A stretch of DNA of 64,000 bases, from the NCBI RefSeq assembly GCF_002153425.1, contig NZ_KZ119600.1, positions 4,132,206 to 4,196,205 on the forward strand, written 5' to 3'. Source of the stretch: Litchfieldia alkalitelluris. GTDB taxonomy: Bacteria > Bacillota > Bacilli > Bacillales > Salisediminibacteriaceae. Positions 8,031 to 16,863 of the stretch are shown here, one piece after another (within the stretch, counting starts at the first letter, position 1; each line of letters begins with the position of its first letter). The notes under the pieces are model-generated. The model made no database searches, was not told the origin of the DNA, and saw only the letters and a program-made list of their open reading frames with translations. A program made the translations under genes and the position numbers.

Positions 8031-10229
8031 ATGCAAAAAGCAGGAGGGTTAAACAGACTGGCTAGGAAATTCATTGTCATGTTGTCGTTCATATTTGTTT
8101 TTGGGGTATTAGGAAGTAGTCTGATTGTATCTGTTGGACAGGCAGAAAGCACATCGAGCTCATCAGCTACAACGAGCACAGCAAACAACTCATCCACATC
8201 AAACACACCAATCATTATTACTAATGCAGAAGGCTTGAACGCCATTCGGGATAATTTAGATCGAGATTATATACTCGGTGCTGACATCGATCTAACTAGT
8301 TATCCAAACTGGGAACCTATCGGCAATTTTAGTAGTGATAATAGATTTACTGGAAACTTCGATGGGGCAGGTTACAAGATCACTAACCTAAACATCGACC
8401 GGCAAAGCCAAGACTATGTTGGACTATTCGGATATGTTGAAAATGGAGTAATTAAAAATGTCACTCTTGAAAATGTAAATGTGAAGGGAAAGAACAACGT
8501 AGGTGGTATAGTCGCACTCCTTGATGGTGTTAATAGTCAACTAGAAAACGTCCACATATCTGGTAGCGTAGTTGGAGGAAGCTATCTTGGAGGACTTGTT
8601 GGATATGTGAAGTTTGGTAGTATCCAAAAAAGCAGTTCCAGTGCATCTGTTACCTGTTTACAAGAATATAATTGTTATGCAACTGGCGGATTAGTGGGGG
8701 ATATAATACCTTCTAACACTTCTCCAACCATCAATGAAAGCTTTGCGACTGGTGATGTTACAGGAGTAAGTAGAGTTGGTGGCCTTGCGGGAGTTGTCGG
8801 TCAACGCGTTATAGTAAAAAATTCCTTTGCATCAGGTAAGGTCGTTGGTATAGATGTTGTAGGAGGACTCGTCGGCTCCAACAGTGCTCCTATTGTTAAC
8901 AGTTACGCCGTTGGAACCGTAAATGGGGAGTCAAATCCTGGTGGGTTAATAGGAATAGGTTCTACTGGTTCATCAATAACAAACAGTTTTTATGACTCAG
9001 AAACATCTGGCCAATCGGACACTGGTAAAGGAGTGCCTAAGTCCACTGAAGAAATGCAGGACAAGGGTACATTTACGGGATGGGATTTTTCAACAGTATG
9101 GTTTATGCCATCAGATAACTACCCACAATTACAATGGGTCAACAACCAAGCGCCACCTGCACCGTTATATGTCTTGGCTGTTCAGGTCTTCGATGATATA
9201 CGAGTCCCGATTGGAACAGACTTAAGCACCATCTTTTTTCCTGAGGAAGTCCGAGTCATCTTAAGTAATGAGCACAAAATTAACGTTCCAGTCGAATGGG
9301 ACGCAGGCACACCTATGTTTGACCCAAATATGGTAGGAGAATACACCTTCAATGGAACAATAACCTTGCCTGAAGGAGTTACGAACCCTGAAAACCTAAG
9401 TTCTAGTCAAAAAGTGCGTGTCTCAGCCGATGAACAGGCGCCATTATACGTCGCAAATGTGGAAAGCCTCGAAGACCTTGAGGTGGTATTCGGAACTGCT
9501 TTAGACGATATCCCCTTCCCTAACGAAGTGGAAATAACCCTTAGCGATGAGAGTACAATGACAGTTAATGCGAACTGGGTTAGTGGAAAACTTGAGTATG
9601 ATCAATATCAACCAGGACCATACGAATTCATGGGAGAACTAGTTCTGCCAGAACATGTTGGAAACCCAGATCATCTAGCTGCTAGCTTAACCGTCATAGT
9701 TTTGCCAGCACAGCCCCAATCATTAACCGTGGATTCTGTGGAAGAATTGGCGCCAAATACAGTCGTTTATGACACGGACAGGGATTCCCTCCCCCTCCCT
9801 GAGGAAGTGGAAGTGACCCTAAACGACGGCAGCAAGCTGACGGTGGAAGTGGCGTGGGACGATGGTGCACCAGCTTATGTCAAAACGACGGCGGGCGAGT
9901 ACCAATTCGTAGGCGCACTTCATTTACCTGAAGGTGTGACCAACCCTGAGGAACTTGTGGCAAAAATAAAAGTGGTTGTTCTTCCACTTCCAAAAGCAAC
10001 GGACGAAGAAGAAGAGGAAGAAGAACTAGAGGAAGAATTGGAAGAAGATGCAGATGACGAGGAAGAGGAATCAGCAGGAAAAGTTGGTTCAACTGACAAT
10101 AAAAAAGAGAGCGGCAAAAAGCTCCCTGCTACTGCTACTAACCTATTTAACTTACTTCTCATAGGAACTTCACTTCTCATAATAGGTGGCCTACTGTTCT
10201 TTATCCGTAAAAAGAAAGCTACATTATAA
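8031..10229 (+). CDS. Cell-wall-anchored GLUG / Ig-like repeat protein, LPATA sorting signal
   Basis: Secreted surface protein of 732 residues. A signal peptide (about 1-38, ending VGQAES) is followed by a Ser/Thr/Asn linker and a beta-helical region (about 60-370) with several GLUG-type repeats such as GGLVGYVK, GGLAGVVG, GGLVGSN and GGLIGIG. Three related Ig-like modules of about 85 residues follow (380-655; each has a VEVTLxD-like strand, a W-D/S-G-x-P turn and LPEGVTNPE). Then come a Glu-rich stretch and the C-terminal signal LPATATN, a hydrophobic helix and RKKK. The sorting motif is LPxTA, not LPxTG, as used by class D sortases. ATG 8031 has GAGAGGGAG upstream. Ligand unknown. Confidence 0.88.
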   Translation: MQKAGGLNRLARKFIVMLSFIFVFGVLGSSLIVSVGQAESTSSSSATTSTANNSSTSNTPIIITNAEGLNAIRDNLDRDYILGADIDLTSYPNWEPIGNFSSDNRFTGNFDGAGYKITNLNIDRQSQDYVGLFGYVENGVIKNVTLENVNVKGKNNVGGIVALLDGVNSQLENVHISGSVVGGSYLGGLVGYVKFGSIQKSSSSASVTCLQEYNCYATGGLVGDIIPSNTSPTINESFATGDVTGVSRVGGLAGVVGQRVIVKNSFASGKVVGIDVVGGLVGSNSAPIVNSYAVGTVNGESNPGGLIGIGSTGSSITNSFYDSETSGQSDTGKGVPKSTEEMQDKGTFTGWDFSTVWFMPSDNYPQLQWVNNQAPPAPLYVLAVQVFDDIRVPIGTDLSTIFFPEEVRVILSNEHKINVPVEWDAGTPMFDPNMVGEYTFNGTITLPEGVTNPENLSSSQKVRVSADEQAPLYVANVESLEDLEVVFGTALDDIPFPNEVEITLSDESTMTVNANWVSGKLEYDQYQPGPYEFMGELVLPEHVGNPDHLAASLTVIVLPAQPQSLTVDSVEELAPNTVVYDTDRDSLPLPEEVEVTLNDGSKLTVEVAWDDGAPAYVKTTAGEYQFVGALHLPEGVTNPEELVAKIKVVVLPLPKATDEEEEEEELEEELEEDADDEEEESAGKVGSTDNKKESGKKLPATATNLFNLLLIGTSLLIIGGLLFFIRKKKATL

Positions 10230-10248
10230 GTTGCGTGGGTGAACATGG

Positions 10249-10277
10249 GTGAACACGGGGACGGTTCTTGCGTTTAC
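10249..10277. repeat. REP family A palindrome
   Basis: GTGAACACGGGGACGGTTCT followed by TGCGTTTAC, 20 bp after the LPATA gene and before array 3. Confidence 0.8.
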
Positions 10278-10320
10278 ACAAAGACGCTAGAACCGTCCTA
10301 TTTTTATTACCAAAGTTTCC

Positions 10321-12115
10321 ATCGAACGCGAAAATGGGATTTTACCTGAAACTCGCGTGAGATAGGAGCTTAATCGAACGTGAAATTGGGATTTTGCTTG
10401 GAATTCGCGTGCGATACGAGGTCCAATCGAACGCGAAATCGTCAGTTTACTTGAAGTTCGCGTGCGATACGCGGTCCAATCGAACGCGAAATCGTCAGTT
10501 TACTTGAAGTTCGCGTGCGATACGCGGTCCAATCGAACGCGAAATCGTCAGTTTACTTGAAGTTCGCGTGCGATACGCGGTCCAATCGAACGCGAAATCG
10601 TCAGTTTACTTGAAGTTCGCGTGCGATACGCGGTCCAATCGAACGCGAAATCGTCAGTTTACTTGAAGTTCGCGTGCGATACGCGGTCCAATCGAACGCG
10701 AAATCGTCAGTTTACTTGAAGTTCGCGTGCGATACGCGGTCCAATCGAACGCGAAATCGTCAGTTTACTTGAAGTTCGCGTGCGATACGCGGTCCAATCG
10801 AACGCGAAATCGTCAGTTTACTTGAAGTTCGCGTGCGATACGCGGTCCAATCGAACGCGAAATCGTCAGTTTACTTGAAGTTCGCGTGCGATACGCGGTC
10901 CAATCGAACGCGAAATCGTCAGTTTACTTGAAGTTCGCGTGCGATACGCGGTCCAATCGAACGCGAAATCGTCAGTTTACTTGAAGTTCGCGTGCGATAC
11001 GCGGTCCAATCGAACGCGAAATCGTCAGTTTACTTGAAGTTCGCGTGCGATACGCGGTCCAATCGAACGCGAAATCGTCAGTTTACTTGAAGTTCGCGTG
11101 CGATACGCGGTCCAATCGAACGCGAAATCGTCAGTTTACTTGAAGTTCGCGTGCGATACGCGGTCCAATCGAACGCGAAATCGTCAGTTTACTTGAAGTT
11201 CGCGTGCGATACGCGGTCCAATCGAACGCGAAATCGTCAGTTTACTTGAAGTTCGCGTGCGATACGCGGTCCAATCGAACGCGAAATCGTCAGTTTACTT
11301 GAAGTTCGCGTGCGATACGCGGTCCAATCGAACGCGAAATCGTCAGTTTACTTGAAGTTCGCGTGCGATACGCGGTCCAATCGAACGCGAAATCGTCAGT
11401 TTACTTGAAGTTCGCGTGCGATACGCGGTCCAATCGAACGCGAAATCGTCAGTTTACTTGAAGTTCGCGTGCGATACGCGGTCCAATCGAACGCGAAATC
11501 GTCAGTTTACTTGAAGTTCGCGTGCGATACGCGGTCCAATCGAACGCGAAATCGTCAGTTTACTTGAAGTTCGCGTGCGATACGCGGTCCAATCGAACGC
11601 GAAATCGTCAGTTTACTTGAAGTTCGCGTGCGATACGCGGTCCAATCGAACGCGAAATCGTCAGTTTACTTGAAGTTCGCGTGCGATACGCGGTCCAATC
11701 GAACGCGAAATCGTCAGTTTACTTGAAGTTCGCGTGCGATACGCGGTCCAATCGAACGCGAAATCGTCAGTTTACTTGAAGTTCGCGTGCGATAAGAGGT
11801 TAATCGAACGCGAAAATGGGATTTTACCTGAAACTCGCGTGAGATAAGAGGTTAATCGAACGCGAAATTGTGATTTTACATGAAGTTCGCGTGCGATACG
11901 AGGTTAATCGAACGCGAAATTGTGATTTTACATGAAGTTCGTGTGCGATAGAGGTCTAATCGAACGCGAAATCGTGGTTTTACTTGAAGTTCGCGTGCGA
12001 TACGAGGTCCAATCGAACGCGAAAATGAGAGTTCACCTGAAGTTCGCGTGCGATAAGGGGTTAATCGAACGCGAAATCGTAATTTCACCTAAAGTTCGCG
12101 TGCGATACGAGTCTC
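10321..12115 (+). repeat. Tandem array 3: about 34 palindrome units, 26 homogenised
   Basis: Largest array of the family. After two diverged units come 26 copies of one sequence from 10425 to 11801, at a 53-bp period; the last has a different tail and is 52 bp. The unit reads AATCGAACGCGAA, ATCGTCAGTTTACTTGAAG, TTCGCGTGCGATACGCGGTC and a final C. No substitution was seen within the homogenised block. About six diverged 52/53-bp units follow to 12115. Each unit can form a 12-bp stem with a single A-G mismatch. The array separates the surface-protein gene from a small membrane-protein gene. Confidence 0.95.
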
Positions 12116-12247
12116 GAAGAACTGTTGGCTATATCAAGCACTCTTTTTTACAAGCTTTAAATTTCAAGGCAGCCTACTGTACATCTATATTTAGCTAAAC
12201 AATAATAGTATTAAATATTGAGTACATATAATATGGAGGGAATTGGA

Positions 12248-12880
12248 ATGAATAGATTTTTAAGAAACATATTACTTTTACTTTTCATAGTTTTTATTCT
12301 ACATGTAACTACTAGCTGGATTATTCGCGGAATTCATTATACTTTGTTCCAATCCCACCAATACGTAACCTATGTCATCCCTATGCTTCATTTAACTAAG
12401 TATTTCGCCATTGCAATGCTTCTTCTAATTATACTTAGGAAATATGCAATTTTAACCCCCGCAGGCAATATACTCACTTTCACGGGGCTAGTTATATCCA
12501 TTACGATGTTAGTTACTACCTCTCTATGGTCTCATGGAGCAAATCAAGAGCAAATTATGAGGCATCGCATTATTTTACATCAAACCATATCATGGGATGA
12601 AGTAGAAAAAGTGTCCACAGAAATCAAACAAAAGTCTAGGCATGGGACTTTTAGAACTACCAAGGTGATTGGTGAATATAATTTGCATCTAGAGGATGGC
12701 TCCGTCATCAATATATGGAGTGACGTTTCGTCAATATACGATTTACATCAATTTGTTACAGGGAAAGGTATACAGGTAGAATATTTAACAAATAATATAC
12801 AAAACTTTGATCAAAACTACACGTATTATTTCAAAAATTCTTTGGAAAAAGCACATCAAATATTTGGAGTGGAACAGTAG
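12248..12880 (+). CDS. Membrane protein of unknown function
   Basis: About 210 residues. Three hydrophobic helices lie in the first 105 residues (about 5-22, 42-62, 72-92), followed by a soluble C-terminal part with a hydrophilic beta-rich look (EYNLHLEDGSVINIWSD). ATG 12248 follows GGAGGG at 7 nt; an upstream in-frame TTG at 12218 lacks a ribosome site. No family was recognised. It stands alone between array 3 and a convergent DegV gene. Confidence 0.75.
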   Translation: MNRFLRNILLLLFIVFILHVTTSWIIRGIHYTLFQSHQYVTYVIPMLHLTKYFAIAMLLLIILRKYAILTPAGNILTFTGLVISITMLVTTSLWSHGANQEQIMRHRIILHQTISWDEVEKVSTEIKQKSRHGTFRTTKVIGEYNLHLEDGSVINIWSDVSSIYDLHQFVTGKGIQVEYLTNNIQNFDQNYTYYFKNSLEKAHQIFGVEQ

Positions 12881-12972
12881 GGACAGAATTTCCCTGTCCT
12901 GCTGTGCACCTCCAATTCCTGGCCTCCTTAACCGTTCAGGATCCCAGAAACCCTATATGCAAAAAACAACCG

Positions 12973-12996
12973 GCAAACAGGGACTGTCCCTGTTGA
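12973..12996. repeat. REP family B palindrome
   Basis: GCAAACAGGGACTGTCCCTG followed by TTGAC; core CAGGGACTGTCCCTG is a perfect palindrome around one base. Related copies recur at 32224, 40243, 40743, 41163, 50603, 51431 and 54572. Confidence 0.8.
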
Positions 12997-13002
12997 CAAA
13001 AA

Positions 13003-13047
13003 AGTCGGCAGGGTTAAGGTTCATTTCCCTTAATCCTGCCGACCTTT
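13003..13047. terminator. Long hairpin, probable bidirectional terminator
   Basis: AGTCGGCAGGGTTAAGG and CCCTTAATCCTGCCGACC flank a short loop with A and T runs outside. It lies between convergent genes (membrane protein and DegV) and is homologous to 7786-7831. Confidence 0.75.
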
Positions 13048-13062
13048 CATTTCTATCAACTT

Positions 13063-13091
13063 GTGAACGGTAGAACCGTCCCCATGTTTAC
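13063..13091. repeat. REP family A palindrome
   Basis: GTGAACGGTAGAACCGTCCC followed by CATGTTTAC, just beyond the stop of the degV gene. Confidence 0.75.
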
Positions 13092-13097
13092 CTGCGT

Positions 13098-13949
13098 TTA
13101 TTTTTCCAGGGCGGCGATGCCGAAGCCGCCTGGGCCTGCGTGAGTGGAGATCATAGCTCCTGCTTGGATCCATTTTATGTTTTCATAGCCCATTTCTGCC
13201 GCTAAATCATTGATTCGTGGTTTGAGTCCTTCATCGAAGCCCAAAGAGTACATGAAATATAGCTGTTCTTTATCTATGTCATACGTAGTGAAATAATCAC
13301 GCATCAGTTTATCGATTATTCTACCCATTTCGCCGCGATATTTCTTCGTGGAAACAAGCTTTCCTTCCTTCAACTCGATGAGTGGCTTCATTTTTAATAG
13401 AGTCGCCCCTAAATAAGCAGCATTACTTACGCGTCCTCCTGCTTTCAAAAAATCTAGACTGCCAGGTACGAATGCAAGCCTTGATTTGGGAACAGCGGCT
13501 TCAATTTTTCCCACTAAAGCAGCAGGTTCAATCGTAGGCTCTTTCTCCAGCAAGCGAGCCGCATACATGACAACAGCGCCTAGTCCGCCTGTCACGTTCA
13601 GGGCGTCGATGAGATGGAGATCCTCGAAATCCTTGGCTGCTAAAACAGCACTCTGGAAAGATGCAGAGGCCTTGGAAGTGTATCCGATATGAATAATGAT
13701 GCAATCTGGAAAACTCTCTTTTATCTTTGTGAAAAATTCAGTGTATTCGTGGGTATTGGTGGCGCTTGTAGTAGGTATCTTCTTCGTACGATTATAGTAA
13801 TCGTAAATATCCGGCACTGGTAACTCGCCGTCCAAATAATCGACTCCGTCCATGATGACATGCATTGGGACAATCTGTATATCATACTTGTCCGCTAAAT
13901 CTACTGGTATATCTGCTCCGCTCTCGGTGGATAAAATAATTCTTCTCAT
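13098..13949 (-). CDS. DegV family fatty-acid-binding protein
   Basis: 283 residues, typical DegV length. Family marks are an N-terminal TESGADIP, TSATNTHEY near residue 60, IIIHIGYTSKASASFQSA near 85-100, a LDFLKAGGRVS stretch near 165 and a C-terminal HAGPGGFGIA. DegV proteins bind a fatty acid and can act as FakB-like subunits with a FakA kinase that feeds phospholipid synthesis; no fakA lies here, so that role is inferred from the family only. It is a single gene followed by a REP and a terminator-like hairpin. Confidence 0.93.
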   Translation of the reverse strand: MRRIILSTESGADIPVDLADKYDIQIVPMHVIMDGVDYLDGELPVPDIYDYYNRTKKIPTTSATNTHEYTEFFTKIKESFPDCIIIHIGYTSKASASFQSAVLAAKDFEDLHLIDALNVTGGLGAVVMYAARLLEKEPTIEPAALVGKIEAAVPKSRLAFVPGSLDFLKAGGRVSNAAYLGATLLKMKPLIELKEGKLVSTKKYRGEMGRIIDKLMRDYFTTYDIDKEQLYFMYSLGFDEGLKPRINDLAAEMGYENIKWIQAGAMISTHAGPGGFGIAALEK

Positions 13950-14071
13950 CGTATCGTATATCCCCTTCCAGTTATGTGGTCACCATGGATTTCAGGCGCC
14001 GCTTTGCTGATGTCGTTATACTTTACTATACCCCATAAATGGTGCGCATCATAGCACTGATTGTCGACATA

Positions 14072-14161
14072 GTAAACGTGGGGACGGTTCTTGCGTTTAC
14101 GCCCCTTCTTTCGTTGGAATGTTCCTTACTTTGTGAACGCAAGAATCGTCTCGGTGTTCAC
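14072..14161. repeat. REPIN-like doublet of family A
   Basis: Two REPs in inverted orientation: 14072-14100 (GTAAACGTGGGGACGGTTCT, TGCGTTTAC) and 14133-14161 (GTGAACGCAAGAATCGTCTC, GGTGTTCAC), separated by 32 nt. Confidence 0.75.
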
Positions 14162-14254
14162 CCTTGTTTCTTATACTTTCGGATAATAGTAAAACTTCCA
14201 TAGCCTCTGCTACACTTTGTTGATGAAACCTTTATACAAAACGGGGGATTAGAG

Positions 14255-15175
14255 ATGAAGAAAGCATTATTGGTCGTTTTTACTTTGTTGATGTTTGGCA
14301 TGATGGCAGCGTGCAGTGATGATGACGAGGAGGCAATGGATAATAACGCAACAGAAGAAAATGGAACGGAAGATGTGGTTGAGGACGGAGAAGAAGTAGA
14401 TGAGAACGGCGCTGATGAGCAAAGTGAAGAAGATATCGCAAACGAAGCTGAGGAAGCTAGCAACGAAGAAACAGATGAGGGAAATGTAAGTGACTCACAG
14501 GAAGCAGCTTCCGACGAGGCGCATGAAATGTTGTTACAATCCTCTGAAGCTATGGATAATTTAACGAGTTATAAGCTGGAAATGGAAATTAAGGAAAATG
14601 ACGCAAATGCTGAACCGATTGACTCATTGATGGTGATGCAAATGGCTTTTTCCGATGACGTATTTACGATGTATGTAAATGTCTCTTCCAATTACGAAGA
14701 TGAGCAAGCAGAGTTTTACCTTGCAAGTGATGCCATGTATGTTAAAGAAGATGTGTGGTATGAGATGCCGAGAAGTGGCGATGAACATGCTTATACAACA
14801 TGGACAGATACAGGGTTGCGAGAAGTTGGTGACTTCACAGAATTCAGTGATCAATTTGACATCATCGATAATGGAGATCATTATTTGCTGAGGTTGGAAG
14901 CTGACGACTATGATTCATTCTGGCTTGACGATTTACGACACTTTGGTGCCGGTCAAATGAGTGATGATGTAAAAATCGAAGGCTTGTATGAATTGAGGAT
15001 TCAAAAAGAGTCACTTTACATGCTTGGTTATAATATGGTTATCAAGGCGGAGACTAGTGAAGGCGAGCTACTCATGGATTATGAAGCAACCCTCACCATG
15101 AGCGATTTCAATGAGTACGACGAAATCACACCACCTGATGAAGTTGTAAATGAAGCCGTTTCTTTTGGGCAATAG
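14255..15175 (+). CDS. Lipoprotein with acidic linker, DUF6612-like
   Basis: 306 residues. A lipoprotein signal peptide ends in the lipobox MAAC at Cys-20. A long Asp/Glu-rich, disordered-looking linker (about 22-92) leads to a beta-rich domain starting LLQSSEAMDNLTSYKLEMEI, the layout of Bacillus lipoproteins annotated as DUF6612, which resemble LolA/LppX-like folds. It should sit on the outer face of the membrane. ATG 14255 follows GGGGGATTAGAG. Its role is unknown and the DUF label is from memory of the family pattern. Confidence 0.8.
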   Translation: MKKALLVVFTLLMFGMMAACSDDDEEAMDNNATEENGTEDVVEDGEEVDENGADEQSEEDIANEAEEASNEETDEGNVSDSQEAASDEAHEMLLQSSEAMDNLTSYKLEMEIKENDANAEPIDSLMVMQMAFSDDVFTMYVNVSSNYEDEQAEFYLASDAMYVKEDVWYEMPRSGDEHAYTTWTDTGLREVGDFTEFSDQFDIIDNGDHYLLRLEADDYDSFWLDDLRHFGAGQMSDDVKIEGLYELRIQKESLYMLGYNMVIKAETSEGELLMDYEATLTMSDFNEYDEITPPDEVVNEAVSFGQ

Positions 15176-15190
15176 TTAGGTGTATACTGA

Positions 15191-15283
15191 GTGTAAACGC
15201 AGGGACGGTTCTTGCGTTTACACTTGTCACTCTTGTTTGAATTTTCTGACCTCCGTAAACGCAAGAACCGTCCCCATGTTCAC
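15191..15283. repeat. REPIN-like doublet of family A
   Basis: GTGTAAACGCAGGGACGGTT... and ...GCAAGAACCGTCCCCATGTT in inverted orientation, joined by a linker TTGTCACTCTTGTTTGAATT. Almost identical to 16771-16863. Confidence 0.9.
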
Positions 15284-15300
15284 CACATGTTCTCCCAAGT

Positions 15301-15651
15301 TTAAAACTCAAAAATCAACGTTTTTAAAATCCAATACGCACCGACAAATATAGGAAGCATAAAGAAAAATTGATTAAATACGGTAAAAAGCAAAACATTA
15401 ACAAGATTAGATTCCATCACATATTCCTTAGCTACCATATAGTTGGGTAGCAAAAACAAACCACATGCTATAGCAGCAAATATAAGCGCACTAAGAATAT
15501 GTGCCAATCTATTGGAATCTACAATTGCAATTGAAAATGGTAGAAATACAATGGTGACTATACAAGCCACAAAAAACATAGCAATCGAAAATAAATAGAT
15601 ATACCAATAATGAAAGTGTGTGATGAAGAATAACTTAACGTATTCTGCCAC
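15301..15651 (-). CDS. Small integral membrane protein, unknown
   Basis: 116 residues with about four hydrophobic helices (about 8-38, 48-68, 82-100, 100-114) and few charges. GTG start at 15651 with GGTGAGT upstream. No family recognised; the neighbouring REPIN lies 17 bp past the stop. Confidence 0.65.
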   Translation of the reverse strand: MAEYVKLFFITHFHYWYIYLFSIAMFFVACIVTIVFLPFSIAIVDSNRLAHILSALIFAAIACGLFLLPNYMVAKEYVMESNLVNVLLFTVFNQFFFMLPIFVGAYWILKTLIFEF

Positions 15652-15871
15652 TATTACTCACCTACTAATCGAGTTTTATTACCTCGAGCTAATTGATAGA
15701 TTCATTAATACCTCCTCCTAAATCGTTTTTTCCAAATATAGTTAACGGTTCATAGATGGAGATAGTAGGGAGAAGGGGATTGCAGTTCCTGAATCAAAAT
15801 GCCTGTCCAAAAACAACTGATGACATATGTGAAGAAAGTTTATATAGTTAATAAGAGAGGTGAGGTGAAAT

Positions 15872-16159
15872 ATGGGTTTATTTCTAATGTTCGTAGTTTT
15901 CATTGGATATTTTGTATTCAACTTTTTCATTCTAAATAAAGTGCTTAGTAAAGACTTAACCACCATTATTATTATAGGTCAGGTTATTCTTTTTCCAGCG
16001 ATCGCCGTTCTTTTAGACCCATTACTAGAAAGAACATTATACAAACACCCCATCTTTTTTAGTGAAGGAATTAACATGTTACGAGTAATAGTCCCTTTTG
16101 TACCACCAGTTATCATTATTCTCATGACAAATATACTTATTTTCGTTTTGAAAAAATGA
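15872..16159 (+). CDS. Small integral membrane protein, unknown
   Basis: 95 residues, three predicted helices (1-24, 30-48, 68-92). Strong ribosome site GAGAGGTGAGG before ATG 15872. It diverges from the 15301-15651 gene and may be functionally linked, but nothing shows that. Confidence 0.65.
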   Translation: MGLFLMFVVFIGYFVFNFFILNKVLSKDLTTIIIIGQVILFPAIAVLLDPLLERTLYKHPIFFSEGINMLRVIVPFVPPVIIILMTNILIFVLKK

Positions 16160-16210
16160 GTAAAAGCTAGAATGTAGTGCCCATGTTCACAACCGCGAGC
16201 CCATGTTCAC

Positions 16211-16717
16211 CTATATCTCCAACTTAAATGCCTTCACTATAATCCCATCATCTGCTGGTTCGAAATCATACTTTGGTACACGCTTAAATCCGAATTGCTC
16301 ATATAAGGCAATCGCATTTTTCATAAACTCACCTGTATGTAATCCAATGTATTGATACCCCCGCGCTTTAGATCGCTGAATACACTCCCTAATGAGAGCT
16401 TTCCCTACACCTTTCCCCCTGGCGTTTGGGCCAACAGCAAGCATGCGAATTTCTGGATAATCAAGCTCTTCAACATATCCCTCGTAAGCATCTGACTTAG
16501 GCGGAAATAGGACAACGCTCCCCAGCAACTCACCTGTTTCATCATCCTCTGCCACAATCAGATCTACACCAGATTGCATATCCGCTTCTGATGAGATTGC
16601 TGCCTTTAAGCCTTCCCAATGGTCATTGGGGATTTCCCGCCGATGCTCAAGGTATGCCTCGATCCGCTGTTCCCTTATTGCATGTATTTCATTCTGATTA
16701 GCTTCTCTTATTATCAT
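16211..16717 (-). CDS. GNAT family N-acetyltransferase
   Basis: 168 residues. The fold is clear from IREANQNEIHAIREQR at the N-terminus, the acetyl-CoA loop VGPNARGKGVGKALIRECIQ (motif A, RGKGVG) and the C-terminal ALYEQFGFKRVPKY. Substrate unknown. ATG 16717 has AAGGGGATAATGA before it. The stop codon abuts a REP half-site (GTGAACATGGG). Confidence 0.92.
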   Translation of the reverse strand: MIIREANQNEIHAIREQRIEAYLEHRREIPNDHWEGLKAAISSEADMQSGVDLIVAEDDETGELLGSVVLFPPKSDAYEGYVEELDYPEIRMLAVGPNARGKGVGKALIRECIQRSKARGYQYIGLHTGEFMKNAIALYEQFGFKRVPKYDFEPADDGIIVKAFKLEI

Positions 16718-16770
16718 TCATTATCCCCTTCCAGTTCTCCATGATTAAAGCATTCGCATCTACCATAACA

Positions 16771-16863
16771 GTGTAAACGCAGGGACGGTTCTTGCGTTTA
16801 CACTTGTCACTCTTGTTTGAATTTTCAGTTCCCTGTGAACGCAAGAACCGTCCCCATGTTCAC
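16771..16863. repeat. REPIN-like doublet of family A
   Basis: Near-identical to 15191-15283 over about 93 bp, including the linker. The right REP runs into the GST-like gene and provides its TGA stop (16860-16862). Confidence 0.9.

Noticed and set aside
9880..10246. Antisense frames (Leu/Ser-rich) opposite the acidic tail of the LPATA protein
   Set aside because: GAA/GAG runs read backwards give TTC/CTC codons; this is a shadow of the real gene.
11876..12198. Frames of 70 and 88 codons at the end of array 3
   Set aside because: Same artefact of the repeat unit, on both strands.
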